From positions 620,001-684,000 of the forward strand of contig JAXLTD010000001.1 of assembly GCA_046330225.1 (NCBI GenBank): a stretch of 64,000 nt of DNA, written 5' to 3'. The translations under genes and the position numbers were made by a program. The stretch's first letter is position 1; the number at the start of each line of letters is the position of its first letter. Source of the DNA: CANJIV01 sp046330225. GTDB taxonomy: Bacteria; Actinomycetota; Thermoleophilia; Solirubrobacterales; Solirubrobacteraceae. This document shows, piece after piece, positions 16,800 through 25,373 of this stretch. Below the pieces are notes generated by a model. It did not search any database and was not told where the DNA came from. It worked only from the letters and a program-made list of their open reading frames with translations.

Positions 16800-17579
16800 G
16801 TGGAAGCCGCCGGTCCGGTCCGCGTCCAGGCCTATCTCGCCGCCATGCTCGCCGTGCGGACCGAGCCGCACGCCGTCGGCCCGTGGACCGCCCATCTGCA
16901 TCCGGACGGCCCGCGCCCGCGGGCCGAGTGGGCGGTGCCGGCCGGCCCGGAGGCCGCGGAGCCCGAGGCGATCGCCGCCCTGCGGGCGTTCTACGCCGAG
17001 CACGGGCGCCGGGCCGGCGTCGAGTACGTCGACGCCGCGGTCCCCGAACTGCGTGCCGCGCTCCGGCAGGCGGGCTTCGAGCTGCTCCACGATGCGCCGC
17101 TCATGGTCCGCCCGGCGGCGCCGCCGCCCGCGCCGGTCGAGGTGCCGGGGCTCGCCTTGACGGCGATCCGCCCCGGCGCCGATCCGCAGGATGCCCGCGA
17201 CTTCCTCGCCGTCAAGTTCGAGGCCTTCGGCGTCGACCAGGTGCCGCCGGCCGACGCCGCCGGGCTCGCCGACGCGCTCGCCTGGGATCTCGGCGGCGGG
17301 GAGGGATTTCTGGGCCGGATCGGCGGGGCCGCGGCGGGCGCGGGCCAGATCCAGGCGACGCACGGCGGCCTCGCGGAGGTCGTGGCGATCGCGACGGCGC
17401 CGCCGTTCCGGCGCCGCGGCGTGGGCGCGGCGATGACCGCCGCCGCCGCCGGGCTGGCGGCGCCGCGGGGCGCCGAGACCGTGTTCCTCTCCGCCGCCGA
17501 CGAGGCGACGACCCGGATCTACGCGCGGGCCGGCTTCCAGCGCGCCGGATCGGTGCTCGGCCTGCGCGACCCCGGCTGA
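16800..17579 (+). CDS. GNAT-family N-acetyltransferase
   Basis: The C-terminal half (residues about 115-255) is a GNAT fold with the acetyl-CoA pyrophosphate loop RRRGVGAAMT and a following helix, then the conserved YARAGFQRAG segment. The N-terminal 110 residues form a separate, poorly conserved domain that includes LRQAGFELLHDAPLMV, so this may be a tandem GNAT with a degenerate first half. The acyl acceptor is unknown. It is transcribed from its own TANNNT promoter just ahead of uvrC and divergent from ltaE. Confidence 0.82.
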   Translation: MEAAGPVRVQAYLAAMLAVRTEPHAVGPWTAHLHPDGPRPRAEWAVPAGPEAAEPEAIAALRAFYAEHGRRAGVEYVDAAVPELRAALRQAGFELLHDAPLMVRPAAPPPAPVEVPGLALTAIRPGADPQDARDFLAVKFEAFGVDQVPPADAAGLADALAWDLGGGEGFLGRIGGAAAGAGQIQATHGGLAEVVAIATAPPFRRRGVGAAMTAAAAGLAAPRGAETVFLSAADEATTRIYARAGFQRAGSVLGLRDPG

Positions 17580-17621
17580 GCGCCGCGGTCGCCGCGAGAG
17601 GGACCCGCCGCCGGCCCCGCG

Positions 17622-17627
17622 TATCCT
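17622..17627 (+). promoter_or_regulatory. -10 hexamer of uvrC
   Basis: TATCCT ends 6 nt before the ATG at 17634. Confidence 0.55.
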
Positions 17628-17633
17628 CGAGCG

Positions 17634-19508
17634 ATGCCCGCCGACGACCGCTCCGAGCGCCTCAGCGCGCAGCGCCGGTCCCTGCCTGACGCGCCCGGCG
17701 TCTACCTGTTCCGGGATGCGAAGGGGCGCGTGATCTACGTCGGCAAGGCCAAGTCCGTGCGCAAGCGCGTCGCCTCGCACTTCTCGAATCCGATGCGCCA
17801 CGGCGGCGGGCCGGAGTTCATCGGCGAGGTCGACCACGTCGAGGCGGTCGTCGTGGCCACCGAGGCCGAGGCGCTGCTGGCCGAGCAGAACTTCATCAAG
17901 CAGTACAAGCCGCGCTTCAACATCCGCCTGCGCGACGACAAGTCCTACCCGTACGTCGCGATCTCCCTGGACGAGGAGTACCCGCGGGTCTACTTCACCC
18001 GCGAGCGCCACCGCCGCGGGCGGGCCTACTTCGGGCCGTTCTCGAACGCCAAGCGCGTGCGCGGCACGCTGGACCTGCTCCAGAAGGTCTTCCTGTTCCG
18101 CTCCTGCGACGGGCCGGAGCCCGGCCGCCGCAGCGGCTCGCCGTGCCTGGACTACTACATCAAGCGCTGCGAGGCGCCCTGCGTCGGGCACGCCGGGCCC
18201 GAGCGCTACCGCGAGTCGATCGACGGCGTGATCGCGTTCCTCTCCGGCCGCTACCGGGAGATCGAGCGCGACCTCGAGGCGCGGATGCGCGCCTGCGCCG
18301 ACGCGCAGGACTTCGAGCAGGCCGCGCTGCTGCGCAACCGGCTGCGCGCGGTCCGCTCCCTGCTCGAGCGCCAGCGGGTCGCCAACGAGTCGGTCGGCAC
18401 GGTCGACGCGGTCGCCGTCGCGCTCGAGGGCCCCGACGCGAACGCGCAGGTCTTCCAGGTGCGCGACGGCGTGCTGTCGGATCGCCAGTCCTTCTACCTC
18501 GAGAACCAGGCCGAGCGCGGCCTCTCCGAGGCCGTCGAGGAGTTCCTGCTCCAGTACTACGGCACGGCAACCGCGATTCCGGCCCAGATCGTCGTGCAGC
18601 GGGGCCTGGACCTGACCCCGGCGCTCGCCGAGGCGCTTGCCGCCCGCCGCGGCGGGCCGGTGGAGATCCGGGCCGCGGAGCGCGGCGACAAGCGCCGGAT
18701 TCTCGAACTGGCCGAGCGCAACGCCGTGCTCGCGCTCGAGCAGGAGCGGCTCAAGGCCGAGCGCCGGCGCGAGCGCCGGGCCGAGGCGCTCGAAGGGCTG
18801 CAGGCCGCCCTCGGCCTCGATGCGGTGCCGCTGCGGATCGAGTGCTTCGACATCTCCAACCTCGGCGGGACCCACACGGTCGCGTCGATGGTCGTCTTCG
18901 AGGCCGGCGCGGCGAAGCGCTCGGACTACCGGCGCTTCACGATTCGCACGGTCGCCGGCTCCGACGACTTCGCCTCGATGGAGGAAGTGCTCGGCCGCCG
19001 CCTGGCGCGCTACGAGGAGGCCGCCGACCGCTCGCCGCACGACGCCGACCGCGATGCCAGCTTCGCCGCGCTCCCGAACGTCGTCGTGATCGACGGGGGC
19101 CAGGGCCAGCTCAGCGCCGGGCTGCGCGCGCTGGCCGGGTTCCGGGAGCGCGGCGTGACCGTCGTCGCGCTGGCCAAGCGGATCGAGGAGCTCTTCGTCC
19201 CGGGCCGAAAGGCCCCCTTGCGGCTCGGCCACGAGACGCCGGAGCTCCAGCTCCTGCAGCGCATCCGCGACGAGGCCCACCGTTTCGCCATCACCCACCA
19301 CCGCATCCGGCGTGACCGGGCGATGACGTCGTCGATCTTCGACGAGATCCCGGGGATCGGGCCTGCCCGCAAGCGGGCGCTGCTCGCGCACTTCGGATCG
19401 CCCGAGGCGGTGCTCGCGGCGTCCCGCGAAGATCTCGAGGCCGTGCCGGGCGTGCCCGGGAAGGTGGCCCGCGAAGTGCATCTCGCCCTCAACCGGACCG
19501 GGCGGTGA
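17634..19508 (+). CDS. uvrC: Excinuclease ABC subunit C
   Basis: UvrC makes both incisions in nucleotide excision repair. Domains in order: GIY-YIG nuclease (about 15-95, with GVYLFRD and VIYVGKA), UVR motif that binds UvrB (about 215-245, around DAQDFEQAALLRNRL), RNase-H-like 5'-nuclease domain (about 260-545, with Asp406 in FDISNLGG and Asp487 in VIDGGQGQL), and tandem helix-hairpin-helix (IPGIGPARKRALL and VPGVPGKVA, about 565-615). Length 624 aa is typical. It has a leaderless-type start and is followed by rapZ, the standard actinobacterial order. Confidence 0.97.
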   Translation: MPADDRSERLSAQRRSLPDAPGVYLFRDAKGRVIYVGKAKSVRKRVASHFSNPMRHGGGPEFIGEVDHVEAVVVATEAEALLAEQNFIKQYKPRFNIRLRDDKSYPYVAISLDEEYPRVYFTRERHRRGRAYFGPFSNAKRVRGTLDLLQKVFLFRSCDGPEPGRRSGSPCLDYYIKRCEAPCVGHAGPERYRESIDGVIAFLSGRYREIERDLEARMRACADAQDFEQAALLRNRLRAVRSLLERQRVANESVGTVDAVAVALEGPDANAQVFQVRDGVLSDRQSFYLENQAERGLSEAVEEFLLQYYGTATAIPAQIVVQRGLDLTPALAEALAARRGGPVEIRAAERGDKRRILELAERNAVLALEQERLKAERRRERRAEALEGLQAALGLDAVPLRIECFDISNLGGTHTVASMVVFEAGAAKRSDYRRFTIRTVAGSDDFASMEEVLGRRLARYEEAADRSPHDADRDASFAALPNVVVIDGGQGQLSAGLRALAGFRERGVTVVALAKRIEELFVPGRKAPLRLGHETPELQLLQRIRDEAHRFAITHHRIRRDRAMTSSIFDEIPGIGPARKRALLAHFGSPEAVLAASREDLEAVPGVPGKVAREVHLALNRTGR

Positions 19509-19532
19509 TCGTGGTCGGTCCGCCCGTCCCAT

Positions 19533-19538
19533 CAGACT
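19533..19538 (+). promoter_or_regulatory. Possible -10 hexamer of rapZ
   Basis: CAGACT ends 7 nt before the ATG at 19546; weaker than the other hexamers because the first T is C. Confidence 0.35.
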
Positions 19539-19545
19539 GCGCGCC

Positions 19546-20451
19546 ATGAGCACCGACGGCCCCGCGGCAGAGACCAAGCTCTCGGATCTCGTCGTGATCA
19601 CTGGCGTCTCCGGCGCGGGGAAGTCGACGGCAATGGCCGTGTTCGAGGACGCCGGGTACTTCTGCGTCGACAACCTCCCGCCGGGCATGATCGCCTCGCT
19701 GGTCGAGCTGTTCATGCACGCCGGGTCGAAGGTCGAGGCCGCCGCGGTCGTCTGCGACGTGCGCGGCGGCGGCTACTTCGAGGGCCTGCTGAGCGCGCTG
19801 GACGAGCTCGAGCGCCGCGAGGTCCCGGCCCGGGTCATCTTTCTCGACGCCGACGAGCAGACGCTCCTGAACCGGTACAAGGAGACCCGCCGGCGCCACC
19901 CGCTCGCGCCGACCGGGAGCGTGGCCGGCGGGATCGCCGCCGAGCGCGAGCTCCTCGGCCCGCTCCGCGATCGCGCCGACCTCGTCATCGACACTGCAGG
20001 GCTCTCCGAGTCCGATCTGCGCCGCCGCCTCGCCGAGGACCTGCTCGGCCGCGACCGGAGCTCGCGGCTCGCCGTCACCTTCACGAGCTTCGGGTTCAAG
20101 CACGGCGGGCTCCGCGAGGCCGACCTGCAGTTCGACGTGCGGTTCCTTCCGAACCCGCACTACGTGCCGGAGCTGCGGCCGAAGACCGGGCGCGAGCCCG
20201 ACGTCGTCGCCTACATCTCCCGCGACGGGCAGCTCGACGAGTTCTACGGCCGCCTGATCCCGCTCCTGGACTACCTCCTGCCCCAGTACCTCGCCGAGGG
20301 CAAGGCCCATCTCGTCGTCGGGATCGGCTGCACCGGCGGCCGGCACCGGTCCGTTGCCATCGCCGAACACCTCGCCGGCCACTTCCGCGACGCCTCCGAG
20401 GCCTTCACGGTCGCGGTCGCGCACCGGGACGTGGACAGGGCGCGCGGGTGA
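19546..20451 (+). CDS. rapZ: RapZ-type nucleotide-binding protein
   Basis: RapZ proteins bind nucleotides and, in enterobacteria, small RNAs that control glucosamine-6-phosphate synthase; in Gram-positives the role is less clear. Walker A GVSGAGKST spans residues 20-28 and the C-terminal domain carries the diagnostic GIGCTGGRHRSVAI (about 262-275). Length 301 aa is standard. It follows uvrC as usual, but the expected yvcK and whiA genes are not downstream; instead a VOC-family gene overlaps its stop by 4 nt (GTGA) and gap follows. Confidence 0.95.
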   Translation: MSTDGPAAETKLSDLVVITGVSGAGKSTAMAVFEDAGYFCVDNLPPGMIASLVELFMHAGSKVEAAAVVCDVRGGGYFEGLLSALDELERREVPARVIFLDADEQTLLNRYKETRRRHPLAPTGSVAGGIAAERELLGPLRDRADLVIDTAGLSESDLRRRLAEDLLGRDRSSRLAVTFTSFGFKHGGLREADLQFDVRFLPNPHYVPELRPKTGREPDVVAYISRDGQLDEFYGRLIPLLDYLLPQYLAEGKAHLVVGIGCTGGRHRSVAIAEHLAGHFRDASEAFTVAVAHRDVDRARG

Positions 20452-20810
20452 TCGACCACCTCGGCTTCGAGGTCGCCGACCTGCGGCGGTCCGCCGCGTT
20501 CTACGACGCCGTGCTCTACGCGCTCGGCGCGCGCCGCTTCCACGCATCGGACGGAGCGGTCGCCTACGGCGTGACGCGGCCGACGCTGTGGCTGACGTCG
20601 CGGGGGGCGCCGGCCCCGGCCTACGGCCACCTCGCGCTGGCGGCGGCCGGCAAGGCAGCCGTCGACGCCGCGCACGCCGCCGGCCTCGCCCACGGCGGAC
20701 GGGAGGCCGGCCCGCCCGGCCCGCGGCCGCACTACGGGGAGCGCTACTACGCCGGGTACCTGCTCGACCCGGACGGGCTGCGCGTCGAGATCGTCAGCAG
20801 CCCCCGCTGA
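20448..20810 (+). CDS. VOC-family (glyoxalase/dioxygenase-fold) protein
   Basis: A single vicinal-oxygen-chelate module of 120 residues: IDHLGFEVADL at the N-terminus gives a likely first metal ligand (His4) and LRVEIV at the C-terminus a likely Glu ligand, with the YLLDPDGL turn typical of glyoxalase/bleomycin-resistance-like proteins. Such small proteins act as dimers on diverse substrates, which cannot be predicted here. The GTG overlaps the rapZ stop, so it is translationally coupled to rapZ. Confidence 0.85.
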   Translation: MIDHLGFEVADLRRSAAFYDAVLYALGARRFHASDGAVAYGVTRPTLWLTSRGAPAPAYGHLALAAAGKAAVDAAHAAGLAHGGREAGPPGPRPHYGERYYAGYLLDPDGLRVEIVSSPR

Positions 20811-20814
20811 GGTA

Positions 20815-20820
20815 TACGCT
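20815..20820 (+). promoter_or_regulatory. -10 element of the gap-pgk-tpiA-gpmI operon
   Basis: TATACGCT at 20813-20820 contains TACGCT (TANNNT register). It lies just after the VOC stop codon and about 80 nt ahead of gap, implying a structured leader of roughly 74 nt. Confidence 0.4.
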
Positions 20821-20827
20821 TCGGCTC

Positions 20828-20860
20828 CGCGCCGCCGGCCCGGGGAAACCGGGCGGCGCG
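20828..20860 (+). promoter_or_regulatory. Stem-loop in the gap leader
   Basis: CGCGCCG (20828-20834) pairs with CGGCGCG (20854-20860) and CCCGG (20839-20843) with CCGGG (20849-20853). The loop is GGAAA, with a 4-nt bulge (CCGG) on the 5' side. If transcription starts at about 20827, the hairpin caps the very 5' end of the glycolytic mRNA, where it could stabilise it. A regulatory role is inferred only from position. Confidence 0.45.
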
Positions 20861-20900
20861 ATTTCATCCGAGACCGCGCCTTCAGGAGGACTCTGCACCC

Positions 20901-21902
20901 ATGCCCGTACGGGTCGGCATCAATGGCTTTGGCCGCATCGGCCGCAACGTCGTGCGCTCCGCCCGCGAGAGCGGCGCCGACATCGAGTGGGTCGGGATCA
21001 ACGACATCACCGACGCCGCCACGCTCGCACACCTGCTCAAGTACGACTCGACCTACGGGCCCTACCCGGGCACTGTCGAGCTCGAGGGCGACGGCCTGCA
21101 CATCGACGGGAAGACGGTCAAGATCCTGTCCGAGACCGATCCCGCGAACCTCCCGTGGGGCGACATCGGCGCCGACGTCGTGCTCGAGTCGACCGGCCGC
21201 TTCACGAACCGCGACGACGCCGCCAAGCACCTCGACGCCGGCGCGAAGAAGGTCGTCATCTCGGCGCCCGCCACCAACCCGGACGCCACCGTCGTCCTCG
21301 GCGTGAACTTCGACGAGGTCTACGACCGCGACAGCCACCACGTCATCTCCAACGCGTCGTGCACCACGAACTGCCTCGCGCCCGTCGCGAAGGTCGTCCA
21401 CGACACGGTGGGGATCACGCACGGCCTGATGACGACGATCCACGCCTACACGGCCGACCAGCGCCTGCAGGACATGCCCCACAAGGACCTGCGCCGCGCC
21501 CGGGCCGCCGCGGTGAACCTCATCCCCGCCTCGACCGGCGCCGCCAAGGCGATCGGCGTGGTGATCCCCGAGCTCCTGGGCAAGCTGCACGGCTTCGCGA
21601 TCCGCGCGCCCGTCCCGACGGGGTCGGTCGTCGACCTCACGTTCGAGGCGAGCCGGGAGACGACGCCCGAGGAGCTCAACGCGGCGCTCGAGGCGGCCGC
21701 GAACGGCCCGATGCAGGGCATCCTCCAGTACACGACCGACCCGATCGTCTCCACGGACATCGTGAAGTCGAGCTACTCGTCGATCCTCGACTCGGAGCTG
21801 ACCGTCGTGCTCGACGGCACCCTCGTGAAGGTCGTGAGCTGGTACGACAACGAGTGGGGCTACTCGAGCCGGGTGGTCGATCTCGTTCAGAAGATCCTGT
21901 GA
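20901..21902 (+). CDS. gap: Glyceraldehyde-3-phosphate dehydrogenase (NAD-type)
   Basis: It oxidises and phosphorylates glyceraldehyde-3-phosphate to 1,3-bisphosphoglycerate. NAD-binding GFGRIGR is at residues 9-15; the active site SNASCTTNC has catalytic Cys154. Length 333 aa is standard. The ATG follows AGGAGG (20884-20889) by 11 nt, a strong conventional ribosome-binding site unlike most genes here, in keeping with high expression. First gene of a four-gene glycolytic operon: its stop overlaps pgk (GTGA). Confidence 0.98.
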   Translation: MPVRVGINGFGRIGRNVVRSARESGADIEWVGINDITDAATLAHLLKYDSTYGPYPGTVELEGDGLHIDGKTVKILSETDPANLPWGDIGADVVLESTGRFTNRDDAAKHLDAGAKKVVISAPATNPDATVVLGVNFDEVYDRDSHHVISNASCTTNCLAPVAKVVHDTVGITHGLMTTIHAYTADQRLQDMPHKDLRRARAAAVNLIPASTGAAKAIGVVIPELLGKLHGFAIRAPVPTGSVVDLTFEASRETTPEELNAALEAAANGPMQGILQYTTDPIVSTDIVKSSYSSILDSELTVVLDGTLVKVVSWYDNEWGYSSRVVDLVQKIL

Positions 21903-23071
21903 GGACGCTGGATGACCTGGACGTGGACGGCCAGCGCGTCCTCGTCCGGGTCGACTTCAACGTGCCGCTCGACGGCGGAGCGGTCGCGGACGACACCCGG
22001 ATCCGGGCCGCGCTGCCGACGATCGAGTGGCTGCGCGAGCACGGCGCCCGGATCGTGCTCGCCTCGCACCTCGGGCGCCCGAAGGACCGCGAGCCGGGCC
22101 TCTCCCTGCGCCCGGCGGCCGACCGGCTGGCCGAGCTGACCGGCGCGACGGTGACGCTGGCCCCCGCGGTCGTGGGCCCGGAGGCCGAGGCCGCCGCCGC
22201 CGCCCTGGCGCCGGGCGAGATCCTCGTGCTCGAGAACGTCCGCTACGAGCCCGGGGAGACGAAGAACGATCCCGAGCTGGCGGCGGCGCTCGCCCGGCTG
22301 GCCGACGTCTACGTCAACGACGCGTTCGGCACGGCGCATCGCGCGCACGCCAGCACGGAGGGCGTCGCGCACCTCGTCGGGCAGGCGGCCGCCGGCCGGC
22401 TGCTCGAGCGGGAGGTCTCGACGCTCAGTCGGCTGCTCGAGGATCCAGCCCGCCCGCTCGTGGCGGTCGTCGGCGGCGCGAAGGTGACCGACAAGATCGG
22501 CGTCATCGACCGGTTCCTGGAGGTGGCCGACACCGTGCTCATCGGCGGGGCGATGTGCTTCCCGTTCTTCGCGGCCCAGGGCCACGCCACTGGCGCCTCG
22601 CTCTGCGAGGAGGACGGGATCGAGCCGGCCCGCCGGGCGCTCGAGGATGCGCAGGCCGAACGAGCCGCCGCGCTCGAGCTGCCGTCGGACCTCGTGCTCG
22701 GCGACCGGTTCGCCGCCGACGCGGAGTCCCGCGAGCTCGACGGGGTCGAGGTGCCCGACGGCTGGATGGGCCTCGACGTCGGTCCCCGGACCGTGGCGCG
22801 CTACGCCGCCGCGATCGCTGCGGCCGGCACCGTCTTCTGGAACGGGCCCATGGGCGCTTTTGAGCTGGCGCCGTTCGCCGCCGGCACGCGCGCGGTGGCC
22901 GAGGCGGTCGCGGCGGCCCCCGGCATCACGGTGGTCGGCGGCGGCGACTCGGTCGCGGCCCTGCAGCAGTTCGGCCTGGGCGACCAGGTCACCCACCTCT
23001 CGACCGGCGGCGGGGCGTCGCTCGAGCTGATCGAGGGCCGGGCGCTTCCCGGCGTGGAGGCACTCCGATGA
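21899..23071 (+). CDS. pgk: Phosphoglycerate kinase
   Basis: It transfers the acyl phosphate of 1,3-bisphosphoglycerate to ADP. The family signature VLVRVDFNVPL lies at residues 14-24, and the C-terminal GGGDSVAAL nucleotide-binding segment near residue 350 is intact. Length 390 aa is standard. The GTG start at 21899 overlaps the gap stop by 4 nt; a much longer in-frame extension is possible upstream but would run through gap and is rejected. Confidence 0.97.
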   Translation: MRTLDDLDVDGQRVLVRVDFNVPLDGGAVADDTRIRAALPTIEWLREHGARIVLASHLGRPKDREPGLSLRPAADRLAELTGATVTLAPAVVGPEAEAAAAALAPGEILVLENVRYEPGETKNDPELAAALARLADVYVNDAFGTAHRAHASTEGVAHLVGQAAAGRLLEREVSTLSRLLEDPARPLVAVVGGAKVTDKIGVIDRFLEVADTVLIGGAMCFPFFAAQGHATGASLCEEDGIEPARRALEDAQAERAAALELPSDLVLGDRFAADAESRELDGVEVPDGWMGLDVGPRTVARYAAAIAAAGTVFWNGPMGAFELAPFAAGTRAVAEAVAAAPGITVVGGGDSVAALQQFGLGDQVTHLSTGGGASLELIEGRALPGVEALR

Positions 23072-23832
23072 GCCAGAGCCGCACCCCGCTGATCGCGGGC
23101 AACTGGAAGATGCACAAGACGATCGGCGAGGCGGAGCTCTTCATCTCCGGCCTCCTGCCCCGGGTGACGACGGCGGAGGGGGTCGATGTCGCCGTCTGCG
23201 CGCCCTACACGTCGCTGCAGGCGCTCGTGGACTCGACCCGCGGCTCGCGGGTCCAGGTCTTCGCACAGAACATGCACGAGGCCGACCACGGCGCCTTCAC
23301 CGGGGAGATCTCGGCCCCGATGCTCTTGGAGCTCGACGTCCACGGCGTCGTCTTGGGGCACTCCGAGCGCCGCGAGCTCTTCGGCGAGACCGACCGGGCG
23401 CTGCAGGCCAAGGTGCCCGCGGCGCTGGCCGCCGGGCTCCTGCCGATCCTGTGCGTGGGGGAGACCGAGGCCGAGCGCGAGGCCGGCGACACCGAGCGCA
23501 AGCTGCGCCACCAGGTTCAGGAGGACCTCGAGGCCGTGCCGGACGACCGCCTGAGCGACGTCGTGATCGCCTACGAGCCGATCTGGGCGATCGGGACCGG
23601 CAAGGTCGCGACCCCGGAGCAGGCGCAGGAGGCGGTTGCGTTCGTGCGGGCGCTCGTCGCGGCCCGCTCGCCCGAGCAGGCGGACCGGGTGCGCGTCCTC
23701 TACGGCGGGAGCGTCAAGGCCGACAACGCGGCGGAGCTGCTCGCCCTGCCCGACTGCGACGGCGCGCTCGTCGGCGGCGCCAGCCTCGAGGCGGCGTCGT
23801 TCGCCGCAATCGTGGAGGCCGCGGCGCCATGA
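23068..23832 (+). CDS. tpiA: Triosephosphate isomerase
   Basis: It interconverts dihydroxyacetone phosphate and glyceraldehyde-3-phosphate. NWKMHK at the N-terminus supplies the catalytic Lys, His98 lies in LGHSERRELFGE and the catalytic base Glu170 in YEPIWAIGTGK; the phosphate loop YGGSVKADN is near the C-terminus. Length 254 aa is standard. Overlaps pgk and gpmI by 4 nt each (ATGA). Confidence 0.98.
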   Translation: MSQSRTPLIAGNWKMHKTIGEAELFISGLLPRVTTAEGVDVAVCAPYTSLQALVDSTRGSRVQVFAQNMHEADHGAFTGEISAPMLLELDVHGVVLGHSERRELFGETDRALQAKVPAALAAGLLPILCVGETEAEREAGDTERKLRHQVQEDLEAVPDDRLSDVVIAYEPIWAIGTGKVATPEQAQEAVAFVRALVAARSPEQADRVRVLYGGSVKADNAAELLALPDCDGALVGGASLEAASFAAIVEAAAP

Positions 23833-25370
23833 CGCTCGTGCCCGGGCCCGCCGCCCTTCCGGCGCCGGCCGTCGCGCTGATCATCCTCGACGGCTTCGGC
23901 CTCGCCGAGCCCGGCCCCGGCAATGCGGTGTCGCTGGCGCACAAGCCGACGTTCGACGAGCTGTGGGCCGGCTATCCGCACACGCAGCTCACCGCCTGCG
24001 GGCGCGCCGTCGGCCTCCCCGAGGGCCAGATGGGCAACTCTGAGGTCGGCCACCTCAACCTCGGCGCCGGTGCCGTCGTCGAGCAGGACCTGACCCGGAT
24101 CGACGACGCCGCTGCCACCGGCACCTTGGCCCACAACCCCGTGTTCCTCGCGGCAGTCGAAGGCGCGCCGCGAGTCCACCTCCTCGGCCTCGTGTCCGAC
24201 GGCGGAGTGCACTCGGGCTGGAAGCACATCGAGGCGCTGATCGGCTCCTTCGGCGAGATCGGCGTGCCCGAGGTCTGCGTGCACGCGTTCTCCGACGGGC
24301 GCGACACGTTTCCCGACGCCGGCGCCGGCTACCTCGGCACGGTGCAGGGCTGGTGCGAGGCCGCGGGCAACGCCCGGATCGGCTCGGTCATCGGCCGCTT
24401 CTACGCGATGGACCGGGACAAGCGCTGGGAGCGGATCCAGCCCGCCTACGACCTGCTCGTCCACGGCCGCGCGCCGCACCACGCCGCCACCGGGCCCGAG
24501 GCGGCCACGGCGGCCTACGCCCGCGGCGAGACCGACGAGTTCATCGAGGCCACGACAGTGGGGGAGGAGGCGCGCATCCGCCCCGGCGACGCGGTGGTCT
24601 GCTTCAACTTCCGTCCGGATCGCATGCGCGAGATCGTCCGCGCCCTCGCCGAGCCCGGCTTCGACGAGATCGACCGCGGCGGCGCGCCGCCGGTCGACCG
24701 GATCGCGACGATGACCGAGTACGTCGAGGGGTGGCCCTACCCGGTCGCCTTCCCGCCGGACCGCCCGTCGGTGACGCTCCCGAAGGTCATCGCGGCCGCC
24801 GGCAAGGGCCAGCTCCACGTCGCCGAGACCGAGAAGTACGCCCACGTCACGTACTTCTTCAACGGGGGCGACGAGCACGAGTGTGCCGGGGAGGAGCGCG
24901 AGCTCGTGCCCTCGCCCCGCGACGTGGCGACCTACGACCTCAAGCCGCAGATGAGCGCGCGCGGCGCTGCCGACGTGTTCATCGAGCGCTGGGAGGCCCA
25001 CGGCCCGGCGTTCGGCGTCATCAACTTCGCCAACCCGGACATGGTGGGGCACACCGGCGTCATCCCGGCCGCGGTCGCGGCGATCGAGGAAGTCGACGCC
25101 TGCCTGGCCGACGTCGTCGCCGCCGTGCACCGCAGCGGCGGCGCGTGCATCGTCACCGCCGACCACGGCAACGCCGATCACATGCTCGAGCCCGACGGCT
25201 CGCCGAACACGGCGCATTCGCTCAACCCGGTCCCGCTGATCGTCACCGTGCCCGGGCTGTCGCTGCGCGGCGGCGGCATCCTCGCCGACGTCGCGCCGAC
25301 GGCCCTGAACATCCTCGGCATCGACCAGCCGCCGGAGATGACGGGGACGTCGCTGATCGCGGCCGCGTAG
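23829..25370 (+). CDS. gpmI: 2,3-bisphosphoglycerate-independent phosphoglycerate mutase
   Basis: A Mn-dependent, alkaline-phosphatase-superfamily mutase that converts 3- to 2-phosphoglycerate. Metal ligand Asp21 (ILDGFG), phospho-serine Ser71 in MGNSEVGH and the late metal motif TADHGNADHM are all present. The length of 513 aa is standard. The start is the ATG overlapping the tpiA stop. It completes the gap-pgk-tpiA-gpmI run; enolase and pyruvate kinase are outside the window. Convergent with the collagen-like gene, 3 nt apart. Confidence 0.97.
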   Translation: MTLVPGPAALPAPAVALIILDGFGLAEPGPGNAVSLAHKPTFDELWAGYPHTQLTACGRAVGLPEGQMGNSEVGHLNLGAGAVVEQDLTRIDDAAATGTLAHNPVFLAAVEGAPRVHLLGLVSDGGVHSGWKHIEALIGSFGEIGVPEVCVHAFSDGRDTFPDAGAGYLGTVQGWCEAAGNARIGSVIGRFYAMDRDKRWERIQPAYDLLVHGRAPHHAATGPEAATAAYARGETDEFIEATTVGEEARIRPGDAVVCFNFRPDRMREIVRALAEPGFDEIDRGGAPPVDRIATMTEYVEGWPYPVAFPPDRPSVTLPKVIAAAGKGQLHVAETEKYAHVTYFFNGGDEHECAGEERELVPSPRDVATYDLKPQMSARGAADVFIERWEAHGPAFGVINFANPDMVGHTGVIPAAVAAIEEVDACLADVVAAVHRSGGACIVTADHGNADHMLEPDGSPNTAHSLNPVPLIVTVPGLSLRGGGILADVAPTALNILGIDQPPEMTGTSLIAAA

Positions 25371-25373
25371 CGG

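Noticed and set aside
16254..19715. 1153-codon open frame antisense to uvrC and the GNAT gene
   Set aside because: Arises from codon bias in GC-rich DNA; composition is Arg/Ala/Gly-biased without motifs, and uvrC on the other strand is certain.
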